This document shows, piece after piece, positions 50,501-59,464 of a stretch of DNA of 64,000 bases (position 1 is the stretch's first letter; each line of letters starts with the position of its first letter). Below the pieces are notes generated by a model. It was not told the origin of the DNA. It was given only the letters and a program-made list of their open reading frames with translations, and did not search any database. Location of the stretch: assembly GCA_018064755.1 (NCBI GenBank), contig JAGHUP010000002.1, positions 16,147 to 80,146 on the forward strand, read 5' to 3'. This stretch comes from Candidatus Crickella equi (GTDB taxonomy: Bacteria; Bacillota; Clostridia; Peptostreptococcales; Anaerovoracaceae). Both the position numbers and the translations under genes were made by a program.

Positions 50501-51394
50501 ATGATCAGAAGTATGACAGGATATGGTCGTGGTGAGTACCAGGATGAAGTCCGTAACATCACCGTAGAAATCCGCGCAGTTAACCACAGATACTGTGATA
50601 TTTACGTTAAAATGCCACGCCGCTACTCCTTCGCTGAGGAGAAACTGAAGGCTGCTGTTAAGAAGGGCCTTTCCCGCGGTAAGATCGAGGTTAGCGTTAA
50701 CGTTGATAACTTTGGCACTAGCGATACCGATATCAGACTCGACACTGCCCTCGCTAAACGCTACTATGACGTTCTTAATGAACTGTCAGATACATTGGAT
50801 TTTGGCCTCTTCGAGGATCAGATTTCACTGGGACTCATTGCCAAAATGCCTGATGTTATCAAGGGCGTTTCTGCGGAGGAAGACGAGGATGCTATGCTGG
50901 CCGCCCTACTCAAGGCTACAGATCAGGCAATCGAAAACATCACAGTAATGCGTGAGACCGAAGGTCAGAAGTTAGCCCGTGATATCGCTATGAGAGCAGA
51001 TATCATCGCTGACATACGTAGTAAGATTGAGGTGCGTGCACCTGAACTTGAGAAAGAATACGCTGCCAAGTTCAAGGCTCGTATCGAGGAGCTGCTCGAC
51101 GGAGTTGCCGAGGTGCCAGATGAGAGAGTTGCTCTTGAAGCTGCTATCTTTGCTGACAAGGCTAATATTACAGAGGAACTCGTGAGACTGGGTTCACACA
51201 TCGATCAGCTGAGAGAATTCCTCAAGGGCAAGGAAGACTCAATCGGCAAGAAGATTGACTTCCTGATTCAGGAGATGAACAGAGAAGCCAACACAATCGG
51301 TTCCAAGTCCAACGACAAGGAAATCACCTCTTACATGCTCCAGCTTAAAGCTGAAATCGAAAAGATTAGAGAACAAGTACAGAATATTGAATAA
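50501..51394 (+). CDS. YicC family endoribonuclease-like protein
   Basis: The ATG at 50501 has AGGAGG 8 nt upstream and begins MIRSMTGYGRGE, the invariant start of the YicC/YloC family; the frame is open further upstream but that is not coding. The product has 297 residues: the N-terminal YicC domain (VEIRAVNHRYCDIYVKMPRRY), a coiled middle and the C-terminal DUF1732 segment (GKKIDFLIQEMNREANTIGSKSND). Family members cleave or chaperone RNA. It is monocistronic and convergent with rqcH. Confidence 0.93.
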   Translation: MIRSMTGYGRGEYQDEVRNITVEIRAVNHRYCDIYVKMPRRYSFAEEKLKAAVKKGLSRGKIEVSVNVDNFGTSDTDIRLDTALAKRYYDVLNELSDTLDFGLFEDQISLGLIAKMPDVIKGVSAEEDEDAMLAALLKATDQAIENITVMRETEGQKLARDIAMRADIIADIRSKIEVRAPELEKEYAAKFKARIEELLDGVAEVPDERVALEAAIFADKANITEELVRLGSHIDQLREFLKGKEDSIGKKIDFLIQEMNREANTIGSKSNDKEITSYMLQLKAEIEKIREQVQNIE

Positions 51395-51418
51395 AAAAGA
51401 GCCGCAAGGCTCTTTTTT
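51393..51418. terminator. Bidirectional terminator between yicC and rqcH
   Basis: AAAAAAGAGCC-GCAA-GGCTCTTTTTT, an 11-bp stem with a GCAA loop. It overlaps the stop codons of both convergent genes (TAA at 51392-51394 and at 51419-51417). Confidence 0.92.
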
Positions 51419-53078
51419 ATTTCTTAGGTGTAACATAAACTGTTCTATTGTTTGTAAAGATTACATATCCTGGCTTGGCGCCATTAGGTTTCTTCACGTA
51501 TCTAACCGGAACATAGTCGACTGGTACATTCTCGGATGTCTTGAACTTACAGTGAGCCGCTGCGATTGCTGCCGCCTCGTATATGAGTTCTGCCGAGAGG
51601 TCATCCACTGTTCTGCCATTCTCAAGTCTAACAATAAGATGTGATCCAGGAATATCCTTAGCATGCATCCACACATCAGTCTTGGTTGCCAACTTGAAAG
51701 TGAGATAATCATTCTCGATGTTATTGTGTCCAACTAGCACTGTTGTGCCATCCGACAAAGTGTACTTGATTGGAGTCGGTTTGGACTTCTTCTTGCGCTG
51801 AGCTGCTTTGGCTCTGCGTCTTACATAACCAGTCTCCTGAAGCTCATCTCTTATTGCTTCCAGCTGCTCTTCTGTATCTGCAGCTTCAATGTTCTGAACG
51901 ACAGACTCAAGATACTTTATATCCATTTCGTTATCCGCGAGCTGCGACTGCTTCTCGTGGATTGCCGTCTTGGCTTTGGAGTATTTTTTGAAATATTTCT
52001 GTGCGTTCTTAGCTGCACTTATCTTCTCATCCAACGGAACGTCGATTGGGTTGCCATCGTAGTAATTGATAAGCGTAACCTTCTTAGCACCTGGCTTAAC
52101 CAGATGAATATTGGCAGTCAGCAGCTCGCCATAGAGCTTGTACTGTTCTGAATTCTCTGCCTTCAGAAGGTCCTCCGACAGTTTCTTCTTCTTAAGAAGA
52201 GCCTTGTCTAGAGCCGCTTGTGCTGATTTCAGAAGAGGTGTACTCTTCTGTCTTACCATATTGCTGCTATCTCTATTAGCGTAGTAATACTCAGCGCACT
52301 CATTGATGGTCTCGAACTCCATAGTTTCAACGCCATCAAGTTCGGATAGCTCCGCGATATGGAATTCTCTTGGTGCGCCATTCTCATCCATATATATTCT
52401 TGGGACGTAAGTTCCCTCTTCTATGGACTTCATTATTTCGCCAAGTCTCTCGACCGGTCTATCTGCAATCTCTCTTGCGATAGCTGGACTGATTCCACCA
52501 ATTGCTCCCATCAAGCTTTTCTCGTCATGCGGCAAATCGCAATCCTCCGATACATCGCGGAATCCAATTTTGTCCTGCTGTGGCGGATACTGATAAACAA
52601 TGCCCGGTAGCAACTGGCGATAGCGATTGACATCAATGCTGATTCTTTTGATGCTGTCAATTACTTTGCCGCTCTCGAGATCTACCAGAATGATGTTCGA
52701 ATGCTTGGCCATAATCTCAACGATCAAGCGCTTGCAAACACTGAATCCCATCTCATTCTGAGCCTCGATATCAATCTCAATAATTCGCTCGCTATCCTTC
52801 TGCCTTACGGCCGTAATTCGACCAGCCTGCATGTGCTTTCTCATCAGCATGCAAAATGTTGGCGGCTGATCAGGGTTAGCGTATCTATTCTCAGTCAGGC
52901 ATACGCGTGCGGACATACTATTACAGGACATGAAAAGACGCACATTCCCAGCTTTAGTGTGAATGTGCAACAGTAACTCTTCCGGACCTGGCTGGTAGAC
53001 CTTCTCAATCTTGCCCAGCACAATGCGATCTTCGAGTTCCTTCGCTATTGCATATGTAATAATGCCATCGTATGCCAT
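51417..53078 (-). CDS. rqcH: NFACT family protein RqcH (Rqc2 homolog)
   Basis: The 553-residue protein binds stalled 50S-peptidyl-tRNA complexes and recruits tRNA-Ala to add C-terminal Ala tails that mark the chain for degradation. It has the NFACT-N domain (MAYDGIITYAIAKELEDRIVLGKIEKVYQPGPEELLLHIH in pieces; LTENRYANPDQPPTFCMLMRKHM), a coiled-coil middle (~280-430) and the NFACT-R domain (LVGHNNIENDYLTFKLATKTDVWMHAKDIPGSHLIVR). The same family was earlier annotated as fibronectin-binding protein. GAGGAG precedes the ATG, with TATAAT about 20 nt further upstream. It diverges from lspA. Confidence 0.93.
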   Translation of the reverse strand: MAYDGIITYAIAKELEDRIVLGKIEKVYQPGPEELLLHIHTKAGNVRLFMSCNSMSARVCLTENRYANPDQPPTFCMLMRKHMQAGRITAVRQKDSERIIEIDIEAQNEMGFSVCKRLIVEIMAKHSNIILVDLESGKVIDSIKRISIDVNRYRQLLPGIVYQYPPQQDKIGFRDVSEDCDLPHDEKSLMGAIGGISPAIAREIADRPVERLGEIMKSIEEGTYVPRIYMDENGAPREFHIAELSELDGVETMEFETINECAEYYYANRDSSNMVRQKSTPLLKSAQAALDKALLKKKKLSEDLLKAENSEQYKLYGELLTANIHLVKPGAKKVTLINYYDGNPIDVPLDEKISAAKNAQKYFKKYSKAKTAIHEKQSQLADNEMDIKYLESVVQNIEAADTEEQLEAIRDELQETGYVRRRAKAAQRKKKSKPTPIKYTLSDGTTVLVGHNNIENDYLTFKLATKTDVWMHAKDIPGSHLIVRLENGRTVDDLSAELIYEAAAIAAAHCKFKTSENVPVDYVPVRYVKKPNGAKPGYVIFTNNRTVYVTPKK

Positions 53079-53139
53079 TTATTAACTCCTCTTCTGTATT
53101 ATAGCATTACACAGGGGTTCATTTGATTGTTTTTTATGG

Positions 53140-53145
53140 TACAAT
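53140..53145 (+). promoter_or_regulatory. Extended -10 of lspA-rluD
   Basis: TGG-TACAAT at 53140-53145 ends 6 nt before the lspA ATG, predicting a leaderless transcript. Confidence 0.5.
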
Positions 53146-53151
53146 TCCTAT

Positions 53152-53610
53152 ATGTTTATATACCCACTAATCATCGTAGCCATTATCGCTGCGGATCAAG
53201 CAACCAAAATACTAGTACGCAGCAACATCGCGCTCGGCGAGAGAATTCCAGTCATTGGCGACTGGATGAATTTCACATACATTCGCAACGAGGGCGCAGC
53301 TTTCAGTATGTTCAGTGGCAACGTGTTAGTTACAATTGTACTAACTTCGCTGCTTCTCGTGCTTTGTGTTGCTCTTATCATCTACGAAATCAAAGCTAAC
53401 GACAAGGGCCTCGCGCTCTGTCTGACTTGCGTGCTCGGTGGTGGTCTTAGCAACATGTTTGATCGTATTTATTTCGGATATGTAACAGATATGATTAGCT
53501 GTGGTAGCTTTGCAATATTTAATGTTGCAGATATGTTCGTAACATGTGGCTGCATCATTGCAATTTTCTTGATTCTCGTTGGATATAAGAAGGAGGCACA
53601 TCATGAATAA
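53152..53610 (+). CDS. lspA: Lipoprotein signal peptidase
   Basis: The 152-residue membrane protease removes signal peptides from prolipoproteins. It has four helices, and the catalytic aspartates lie in LGGGLSNMFDRI and FAIFNVADMFVTCG. The start MFIYPLIIVAIIAADQATKILV shows the family's N-terminal D-x-x-T-K. The ATG lacks a Shine-Dalgarno. It overlaps the start of rluD by 8 nt, the classic lspA-rluD pair. One client in this window is the importer lipoprotein at 3506-4597. Confidence 0.95.
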   Translation: MFIYPLIIVAIIAADQATKILVRSNIALGERIPVIGDWMNFTYIRNEGAAFSMFSGNVLVTIVLTSLLLVLCVALIIYEIKANDKGLALCLTCVLGGGLSNMFDRIYFGYVTDMISCGSFAIFNVADMFVTCGCIIAIFLILVGYKKEAHHE

Positions 53611-54544
53611 TGAAATTATTAATCTGATTGTATCTCCTGAAGATAATGGTATGAGACTTGATGCCTTCATTGGTGGCAAACTTGAAGAAGTGTCTCGTAG
53701 CTATGCAGCTCAGCTAATTGAGAAAGGCTGCGTTGCTATTAATGATAAGACAGAAGACAGCAAGAAGAAGAAAGTTCAGACCGGAGATGAGATACAGCTC
53801 GAACTGCCTGAACCAGAAACTCTTGATGTTGTAGCTGAAGACATTCCGCTGGACATCGCATACGAAGACGAAGATGTCATCGTAGTAAACAAACCTCGTG
53901 GCATGGTCGTTCATCCTAGCGTAGGAAACTGGACTGGAACTTTGGTCAATGCGATTATGTTCCACTGTGGAGATTCACTTTCCTCAATTAACGGAGTTGT
54001 AAGACCTGGCATCGTTCATAGAATAGATAAGGATACATCCGGACTTCTTATGATAGCCAAGAATGATGTGGCACACGAGTCATTAGCGGCACAACTTAAG
54101 GAGCACTCCGTAACAAGAGAATACACCGCGCTCGTTTATGACAACCTTAAGGAAGACGAGGTTACAATCAACGAGCCAATCGGACGCGATGAACGCAATA
54201 GACTAAGACGTGCTGTATGGGGCTCGGGACAGAAAGAAGCAATTACGCATATTCGCGTTGTGAAGAGATACAACAAGTACACTTTGGTAAAAGCAAGACT
54301 GGAGACAGGACGCACACACCAAATTAGAGTGCACATGGCCTACATTAAGCATCCACTGGTGGGCGATGAACTCTACGGACCTAAGAAACAACCAGGTAAA
54401 GTTATGGGTGTTGAACTGAATGGACAATTCCTTCATGCTGGAACCCTGGGATTCAAACATCCTAGAACAGGCGAATACATGGAGTTCCATTCAGAGCTAC
54501 CAACAGAGCTTCAGACAATATTGGATAAACTAGATGCAGAATAA
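53603..54544 (+). CDS. Pseudouridine synthase, RluA/RluD family
   Basis: I take the ATG at 53603, with AAGGAGG 6 nt upstream; the frame continues back without a better start. The 313-residue enzyme has an N-terminal S4 domain (MRLDAFIGGKLEEVSRSYAAQLIEKGCVAIND), the catalytic GIVHRIDKDTSGLLMIAKN (Asp of HRIDKDTSG) and LETGRTHQIRVHMAYIKHPLVGDELYG. It isomerises uridines in 23S rRNA. It is translationally coupled to lspA and ends in a bidirectional terminator. Confidence 0.93.
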   Translation: MNNEIINLIVSPEDNGMRLDAFIGGKLEEVSRSYAAQLIEKGCVAINDKTEDSKKKKVQTGDEIQLELPEPETLDVVAEDIPLDIAYEDEDVIVVNKPRGMVVHPSVGNWTGTLVNAIMFHCGDSLSSINGVVRPGIVHRIDKDTSGLLMIAKNDVAHESLAAQLKEHSVTREYTALVYDNLKEDEVTINEPIGRDERNRLRRAVWGSGQKEAITHIRVVKRYNKYTLVKARLETGRTHQIRVHMAYIKHPLVGDELYGPKKQPGKVMGVELNGQFLHAGTLGFKHPRTGEYMEFHSELPTELQTILDKLDAE

Positions 54545-54545
54545 A

Positions 54546-54570
54546 ACGGACAGGCTTAACGCCTGTCCGT
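54546..54570. terminator. Bidirectional terminator between rluD and divIVA
   Basis: ACGGACAGGC and GCCTGTCCGT with a TTAAC loop, followed by TTTT on the minus strand and weakly by TTG on the plus. The 21-base core equals that at 31961-31981. Confidence 0.85.
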
Positions 54571-54583
54571 TGTACGTTTTACA

Positions 54584-55324
54584 TTACTTCAGAATGATTG
54601 TGTCGTTGAGTGAAGCTGGCTGTTCTGCCATTTTCTTCAGGCTGTCTGACAGATCTGAAATTGTTGCGTGCTCGAGGTCTGTTACAGGTGGAACGGAGAA
54701 TCCAGCATCTGTGTTCTCGCCTTCCTGGAAGAGCTCGTCCAGCAGTGATGAATCTTCAGCTGCTGCCTTTCTCTCAACCTCAACCTTATCTTCCTCAGCA
54801 ACGATGATTGTCTTAGCTGGAGCTGCCTCTACCTTAGGCTCGTCAAGCTTTGCATTGCTAAGATCCATGTCTGGAAGAAGATCATACTCGTCATTATCGA
54901 GCTCAGCAAGCTCTGTCTCGAGCATTCTCTTTAGGTTCTTTCTAAGTCTTGTTACCTTAGTTGTAAGAATTGAATGCTCGTCCTGGAGCTTTTTAACGCT
55001 AACCTTGGCATCCATCAGAATGTTCTCAGCCTCGAGCTCAGCGTCTCTCATCATCAGTTCAGCTCTTCTCTCAGCGCTTGCGCTGATATCTGACATGAGC
55101 TTCTTAGCAGTCTGAAGTGTCTCAACCATTTCTGTATCTGACTTCTGAGCCTCTTCGAGCTGCTTCTCAAGTGCCTTAATCTTGTGTGCCATGGATCTGT
55201 TGTCGTTCAGGACCTTTTCATAGTCAACAACGATGAGATCCAGGAATTCATCTACCTCTCTTGAATTGTATCCCCTCTTGTCGCGGGAGAACTCTTTCTT
55301 ATCGATATCAATTGGCATAATCAT
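54584..55324 (-). CDS. DivIVA domain protein
   Basis: The 246-residue protein begins MPIDIDKKEFSRDKRGYNSREVDEFLDLIVVDYEKVL (in pieces), the DivIVA membrane-curvature-binding segment, then a long coiled coil (~35-140) and an acidic, low-complexity C-terminus (~150-246). DivIVA-type proteins mark cell poles and septa and recruit division and wall enzymes. It follows sepF by 21 bp, in the yggS-sepF-divIVA order typical of Gram-positive bacteria. It may include a regulatory tail specific to this lineage. Confidence 0.9.
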   Translation of the reverse strand: MIMPIDIDKKEFSRDKRGYNSREVDEFLDLIVVDYEKVLNDNRSMAHKIKALEKQLEEAQKSDTEMVETLQTAKKLMSDISASAERRAELMMRDAELEAENILMDAKVSVKKLQDEHSILTTKVTRLRKNLKRMLETELAELDNDEYDLLPDMDLSNAKLDEPKVEAAPAKTIIVAEEDKVEVERKAAAEDSSLLDELFQEGENTDAGFSVPPVTDLEHATISDLSDSLKKMAEQPASLNDTIILK

Positions 55325-55345
55325 AGTGTGTATACCTACCCTTTC

Positions 55346-55885
55346 TTATAACCATGGGCTAGATGAATCATTAGCACTAGCCTCAGTTGATCTGTCCAGT
55401 TTTGCATTAATATTAACATTGTTAGGAGCGAAAATGAAGATATTCTGAGTTACTCTCTGAACATTTCCATTCAGTGCATAAGTTGCTCCTCCAAGGAAGT
55501 CGAACATCTTACGAGCCAGGTCTGTCTCAACTCTCTCGAGATTGATAATAACAGGCTTGCGAGCTCTCAGGTTATCAACAAGTCTTCTGCACTCTTCAAG
55601 GCTCTTAGGCTCAATTACAACCATCTTGAATGGGCTGGACTGATTCATGCTTGCCCTTGTGTTAGTGCTTGGCTTGGCCTGAGTAAGATCGATTGGTGGG
55701 ACTACCTCAGTGAAAGCATTGTGGCTAATTCCTGTTGGCATTGGTTCAATAGGTTGTGCAAAGCTCTCAGCCTTAGCTGCTGCCATTCTTGCTCTCTCTC
55801 TATCGATTTCTTCCTGTGTGATTTCAATTTCGCTAGGATCGTCTTCAATTCCGATCAGCTTATTAAAAATATCCTTAGCGCCCAT
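55346..55885 (-). CDS. sepF: Cell division protein SepF
   Basis: The 179-residue protein has an amphipathic N-terminus (MGAKDIFNKLIGIE), a variable linker and the C-terminal SepF domain (MVVIEPKSLEECRRLVDNLRARKPVIINLERVETDLARKMFDFLGGATYALNG in pieces). SepF binds FtsZ and the membrane and bundles filaments at the septum. GGGAGGAAG precedes the start. It follows yggS by 13 bp. Confidence 0.95.
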   Translation of the reverse strand: MGAKDIFNKLIGIEDDPSEIEITQEEIDRERARMAAAKAESFAQPIEPMPTGISHNAFTEVVPPIDLTQAKPSTNTRASMNQSSPFKMVVIEPKSLEECRRLVDNLRARKPVIINLERVETDLARKMFDFLGGATYALNGNVQRVTQNIFIFAPNNVNINAKLDRSTEASANDSSSPWL

Positions 55886-55898
55886 AGCGTCTTCCTCC

Positions 55899-56597
55899 CT
55901 ATCTATAATTACGTGGTCCGAATATCGAACTACCTACTCTGACTATTGTTGCACCTTCTTCAATCGCGACCTCGAAGTCACCAGACATACCCATAGATAA
56001 TACTGTTGGTGCGAATTGTTCCTCAGCCAAATCCCAAGTTTTCATTTCCTCGAACATTTCTCTGGCCTGACGGAAGTAAGGTCTGTTATCCTCGGGAGTT
56101 GCTGCCATCGGTGGAATGCACATCAGTCCGCAGATGCGAACATTAGGACACTCACTTACGATTTCCTCCACGAGGTTCTTGAATTCATCTGCTGCAATGC
56201 CTGATTTCGTCGCCTCCATTGCTGAATTGATTTCAATCAGCACATCCATTGTCTTGCCAATCGCAGCCGACCTCTTATTTATTTCCTTGGCAAGGTGAAG
56301 CGAATCAACAGAGTGAATCATTACAACCTTGTCTACGATACTCTTAACTTTGTTAGTCTGGAGATGACCAATCAAATGCCAACGAACAGGTTTTACATCA
56401 TCGTACTTCTCCAGAACTTCCTGAACCTTGTTCTCTCCGATGTCTGTAGCACCGGCATCGATAACCTCATTCAGTTGGCTAGCAGGATGAGTCTTAGTTA
56501 CCGCCATCAGTATTACATCTTCAGGCTTCCTGCCGCTACGAATTGCTGCCGCGTTCTTTCTCTCCAGTATTTCGTTGTATCTCTCTTGAATACTCAT
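55899..56597 (-). CDS. YggS family PLP-binding protein (PLPBP)
   Basis: The 232-residue TIM-barrel protein binds pyridoxal phosphate for vitamin B6 homeostasis without known catalysis. It has VILMAVTKTHPASQLNEVI with the PLP lysine, DIGENKVQEVLEKYD, RWHLIGHLQTNKVK, VLIEINSAMEATKSGI and SMGMSGDFEVAIEEGATIVRVGSSIFG. The ATG overlaps the upstream stop codon by one base. Confidence 0.95.
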   Translation of the reverse strand: MSIQERYNEILERKNAAAIRSGRKPEDVILMAVTKTHPASQLNEVIDAGATDIGENKVQEVLEKYDDVKPVRWHLIGHLQTNKVKSIVDKVVMIHSVDSLHLAKEINKRSAAIGKTMDVLIEINSAMEATKSGIAADEFKNLVEEIVSECPNVRICGLMCIPPMAATPEDNRPYFRQAREMFEEMKTWDLAEEQFAPTVLSMGMSGDFEVAIEEGATIVRVGSSIFGPRNYR

Positions 56598-57592
56598 TAT
56601 TCAGCGTTTTCTATATCCTTCTTGCTTGGCTTGGCAATTACCTCGTCATAGATTGAAATGGTCTCAACGAAATTGCTCTTCTCATCCATGTATATATCCT
56701 GATATACGATGCATTCTTTGCCATCGTCTGCCTTGACACATACAGGCTTGAATATATATTTACCGATCTTATTCTTAACCAGCACGCCCTTCTTGCCATC
56801 CTTCTCAATGATACTCTTATCTTTGAGCTTCAGGCCCTTGGCTCCTGCTGTGGTAATTACTATATCTACTTTACGGTCTGTGAGATAGTCCTCATACATC
56901 ATGCCACATTTCAGCACTACCTTGGTCTCTGTCTCGTCTTTCTTAACAGTGGTAACCTTGGCTCTGATGTCCTGACCATCTACAGTAACGGTAACCGTCT
57001 CTCCCTCGTAATATCTATCGGCATCTTCATTATCGATATAAGAGATTAAATAGTACTTGCCGTTCTGGACAACCTTGAAGATTGGATCGCCTTGGGCACA
57101 ATCTCCCTTAGCTGTTTTCTTTATTACTGCCGAACTGTAATCCTCAAGTTCTTCGTGTGTAAGTTTCTTAATCTTCTTAGGCTTGAGTTTGCGCTCCAGT
57201 CCGTCGACCTTATATACAATATATCCGGCATACTTGGTATAGCCTTCTTCGGTCGTTTTGACTTTGCCATTTAACGAAGTCAGAATCTGAGTATAAACCT
57301 GGCCACTTGATGGAACGCCTTCACCTGTCATCTCGACTACTTTGGTGCCTGCCTTGTAAAGCTTGCCTTCCTCAGCAATGTGCTTAACACTTGCTTGCTT
57401 GCCGGCAACATAGACTCTTTCGTCTCTGATAACATAGGCCTCAACCTCATCTGTTAGGCTGAGTTCACCCTGTTCTGCAAGGTAAGTACTAACCAGCATC
57501 CCGCGTACAGACGGGATTACATATATGACTAATATACATAATAGAATCAGCCCAAAATATGCAATTATTCCGACTAGCCACTTCCTCTTCAT
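56597..57592 (-). CDS. HlyD-like envelope adaptor protein
   Basis: The 331-residue protein has one N-terminal helix (LVGIIAYFGLILLCILVIYVI) and an extracytoplasmic part resembling membrane-fusion adaptors: AYVIRDERVYVAG, EEGKLYKAGTKVVEM (biotinyl-lipoyl-like half motif, ~65-90) and GETVTVTVDGQDIRAKVTTVKKDETETKVVLKCG (beta-barrel, ~205-240). No transporter partner is adjacent; instead it heads the yggS-sepF-divIVA division cluster. The ATG lacks a Shine-Dalgarno and lies 8 nt after TATAAT. Function is unknown; an envelope or division role is inferred from context. Confidence 0.8.
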   Translation of the reverse strand: MKRKWLVGIIAYFGLILLCILVIYVIPSVRGMLVSTYLAEQGELSLTDEVEAYVIRDERVYVAGKQASVKHIAEEGKLYKAGTKVVEMTGEGVPSSGQVYTQILTSLNGKVKTTEEGYTKYAGYIVYKVDGLERKLKPKKIKKLTHEELEDYSSAVIKKTAKGDCAQGDPIFKVVQNGKYYLISYIDNEDADRYYEGETVTVTVDGQDIRAKVTTVKKDETETKVVLKCGMMYEDYLTDRKVDIVITTAGAKGLKLKDKSIIEKDGKKGVLVKNKIGKYIFKPVCVKADDGKECIVYQDIYMDEKSNFVETISIYDEVIAKPSKKDIENAE

Positions 57593-57600
57593 ACCATAAT

Positions 57601-57630
57601 ATTATACAATAAAAAGCCTTTCGGGTACAA
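57601..57630 (-). promoter_or_regulatory. Promoter of the adaptor-yggS-sepF-divIVA operon
   Basis: TTGTAC (57630-57625), 18 bp, TATAAT (57606-57601), 8 nt before the ATG. It is interlaced with the preceding trmD terminator. Confidence 0.7.
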
Positions 57631-57649
57631 TATATATTTACCGAAAGGC
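57611..57649 (-). terminator. Terminator after trmD
   Basis: GCCTTTCGG (57649-57641) and CCGAAAGGC (57624-57616) form a 9-bp stem, with TTTTT at 57615-57611. The T-run is the spacer of the next promoter. Confidence 0.8.
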
Positions 57650-57702
57650 CTTATAATTACCATATTTTGTGCTATTTGCGATTTTTTATTGCTTTTTGCG
57701 TT

Positions 57703-58428
57703 TTATTTATACCTGTCCAAAATCTTCTGTTCCTTTTTCGAGAGTTTTCCGACTCCAGCGAGGTATTTTTCGAATAAATCCGGTCTCTTCTCCTTGGTCA
57801 ATGCGAGCGCCTGCTCCCATCTCCAGAGATCAATTTCCTGGTGGTTGCCAGACAGCAGAACCTCTGGTACTGACATCCCCTCTATATCACGAGGCTTGGT
57901 GTAATGAGGATATTCGAGCAATCCTGAGTAGATAGATTCATCCATAACGGACTCCTCACTAGCCAGCACTCCATCTAAAAATCTTGCCATAGTATCAATA
58001 GTAACCATAGCAGGCAGCTCGCCACCTGTTAATACATAGTCGCCAATTGATATCTCTCTAGCATTGAGACTATCAAGAACCCTCTGGTCAACACCCTCAT
58101 AATGTCCGCAGAGGATAGTGATTTCCTGCTCTTCTGACAGTGATTTCGCGATATCACCGCTCAGCATCTCTCCTCTCGGAGACATATAGAGCACAGGACC
58201 CGCGCAGTCGCGCGCTTTGTACGCGTCAAGAATAGGCTGCACCTGCATTACCATGCCTGCGCCACCGCCATAAGGTGTGTCATCAACACGGTTGTGTTTG
58301 TCAGTTGTGTAGTCTCTGATATCAATGAGATTCAGCTCAATTATTCCATTGTCAATTGCCCTTCCCAGCATGCTTGAATTCAATGATTCAAACATTTCCG
58401 GAAAAATCGTTAGGATATTAATCTTCAT
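57703..58428 (-). CDS. trmD: tRNA (guanine-37-N1)-methyltransferase
   Basis: The 241-residue SPOUT enzyme methylates G37 next to the anticodon to prevent frameshifting. It has MKINILTIFPEMFESLNSSMLGRAI, DTPYGGGAGMVMQVQP, LCGHYEGVDQRV, the knot motif SIGDYVLTGGELPAMVTID and EYPHYTKPRDIEGMSVPEVLLSGNHQEIDLWR in pieces. The start overlaps the rimM stop by one base. Unusually rplS does not follow; a terminator does. Confidence 0.97.
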   Translation of the reverse strand: MKINILTIFPEMFESLNSSMLGRAIDNGIIELNLIDIRDYTTDKHNRVDDTPYGGGAGMVMQVQPILDAYKARDCAGPVLYMSPRGEMLSGDIAKSLSEEQEITILCGHYEGVDQRVLDSLNAREISIGDYVLTGGELPAMVTIDTMARFLDGVLASEESVMDESIYSGLLEYPHYTKPRDIEGMSVPEVLLSGNHQEIDLWRWEQALALTKEKRPDLFEKYLAGVGKLSKKEQKILDRYK

Positions 58429-58946
58429 TACAGAAATCCCGGGATCAATTCGACTTCAATTATTTCCTTATCATCATCAATGCCCCTCATGAAGGCATCA
58501 ACGGCGGGAATCATTATTTGTCTACCATCAGTTGCCTCAATATCCAGAACATTCTGGGCAGTATTCTGAATTACATCGCGCAGTGTACCGATTGTCTCAT
58601 CGCTTGCTCTGTCATATACAGAATATCCCACAATATCTCTAACATAGTGCTGACCTTCTGGTAACTCATCGAGTTCAGATGCTCTAAGGAATACTTCGTA
58701 TCCCGCTAGTTCCTCAGCTGCATTTCTATCTGTAACACCTTCTATCTTAATTACGACAGTGTTTTTCTGATATCTTGCACCTGTGCATCTTGCTTCGATT
58801 TCCTGTTTGCCACGACGAAGAAGGAGGTTCTTGCCCTCCTTCAAATTTTCAGAATCACCGCTGACTTTAACCTCTCCCCTGAGGCCTACAGCGGAAGTAA
58901 CTCTGCCGATATTTACTAGCTCTGATTGGTCTCTAGTCTTCAACAA
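58428..58946 (-). CDS. rimM: Ribosome maturation factor RimM
   Basis: The 172-residue protein assists 30S head assembly. It has VNIGRVTSAVGLRGEVKVSGDSEN at the N-terminus, an RimM beta domain to ~95 and a PRC-barrel (YDRASDETIGTLRDVIQ, DGRQIMIPAVDAFM). No ATG precedes the conserved VNIGRV motif; the likely start is TTG at 58946, or TTG at 58943, giving a 14-nt overlap with khpA and a rare start codon. Confidence 0.92.
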   Translation of the reverse strand: MLKTRDQSELVNIGRVTSAVGLRGEVKVSGDSENLKEGKNLLLRRGKQEIEARCTGARYQKNTVVIKIEGVTDRNAAEELAGYEVFLRASELDELPEGQHYVRDIVGYSVYDRASDETIGTLRDVIQNTAQNVLDIEATDGRQIMIPAVDAFMRGIDDDKEIIEVELIPGFL

Positions 58947-59166
58947 TTTCTACCGTGACTCTCAGATTCTGCTTAATTGCGGCTGCTTTAACGACTGTAC
59001 GCAAAGCTTTGGCGATTCGTCCCGATTTTCCGATAATCTTGCCGATATCATCGTCCGCAACGCGCAACTTAACAACTATATTCTTGCCGTCAATTTCTTC
59101 GGTAACATTGACCTCGTCAGGCTTGGACACCAACGCTCTAGCAATTATTTCTACTAGACTAGCCAT
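58933..59166 (-). CDS. khpA: KH-domain RNA-binding protein KhpA
   Basis: The 77-residue protein is a single KH domain with the GXXG loop in DIGKIIGKSGRIAKALRTVVKAAA. KhpA (YlqC) forms dimers with KhpB and binds many small RNAs and mRNAs. Its place between rpsP and rimM is conserved in Bacillota. The start follows rpsP by 14 bp, with AAAGGACG upstream. Confidence 0.95.
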   Translation of the reverse strand: MASLVEIIARALVSKPDEVNVTEEIDGKNIVVKLRVADDDIGKIIGKSGRIAKALRTVVKAAAIKQNLRVTVEIVED

Positions 59167-59180
59167 TGTTACGTCCTTTC

Positions 59181-59423
59181 TTACTTGATAGCGCCTGCCT
59201 TCTTAAGAAGTGCTCTTACTGTATCTGTAGGCTGAGCTCCATTACCAAGCCACTTCTGTGCAGCTTCAACATCAACCTTAATCTCAGCTGGATCCTTCAG
59301 TGGATCATAAGTTCCGATTTCCTCGATGAACTTACCGTTTCTAGGTGTTCTTGAATCTGCTACTACGATTCTGTAGAAAGGCTTCTTGTGTGCTCCCATT
59401 CTCTTAAGTCTAATCTTTACCAT
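59181..59423 (-). CDS. rpsP: Ribosomal protein bS16
   Basis: The 80-residue protein reads [41 protein letters not shown] (in pieces), the standard S16 N-terminus. Length is normal. AAAGGAG precedes the ATG. It lies between ffh and khpA, as expected. Confidence 0.97.
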   Translation of the reverse strand: MVKIRLKRMGAHKKPFYRIVVADSRTPRNGKFIEEIGTYDPLKDPAEIKVDVEAAQKWLGNGAQPTDTVRALLKKAGAIK

Positions 59424-59464
59424 TTCTGTTCTCCTTTATTGTTAATTAATAATTATTAGTTTAT

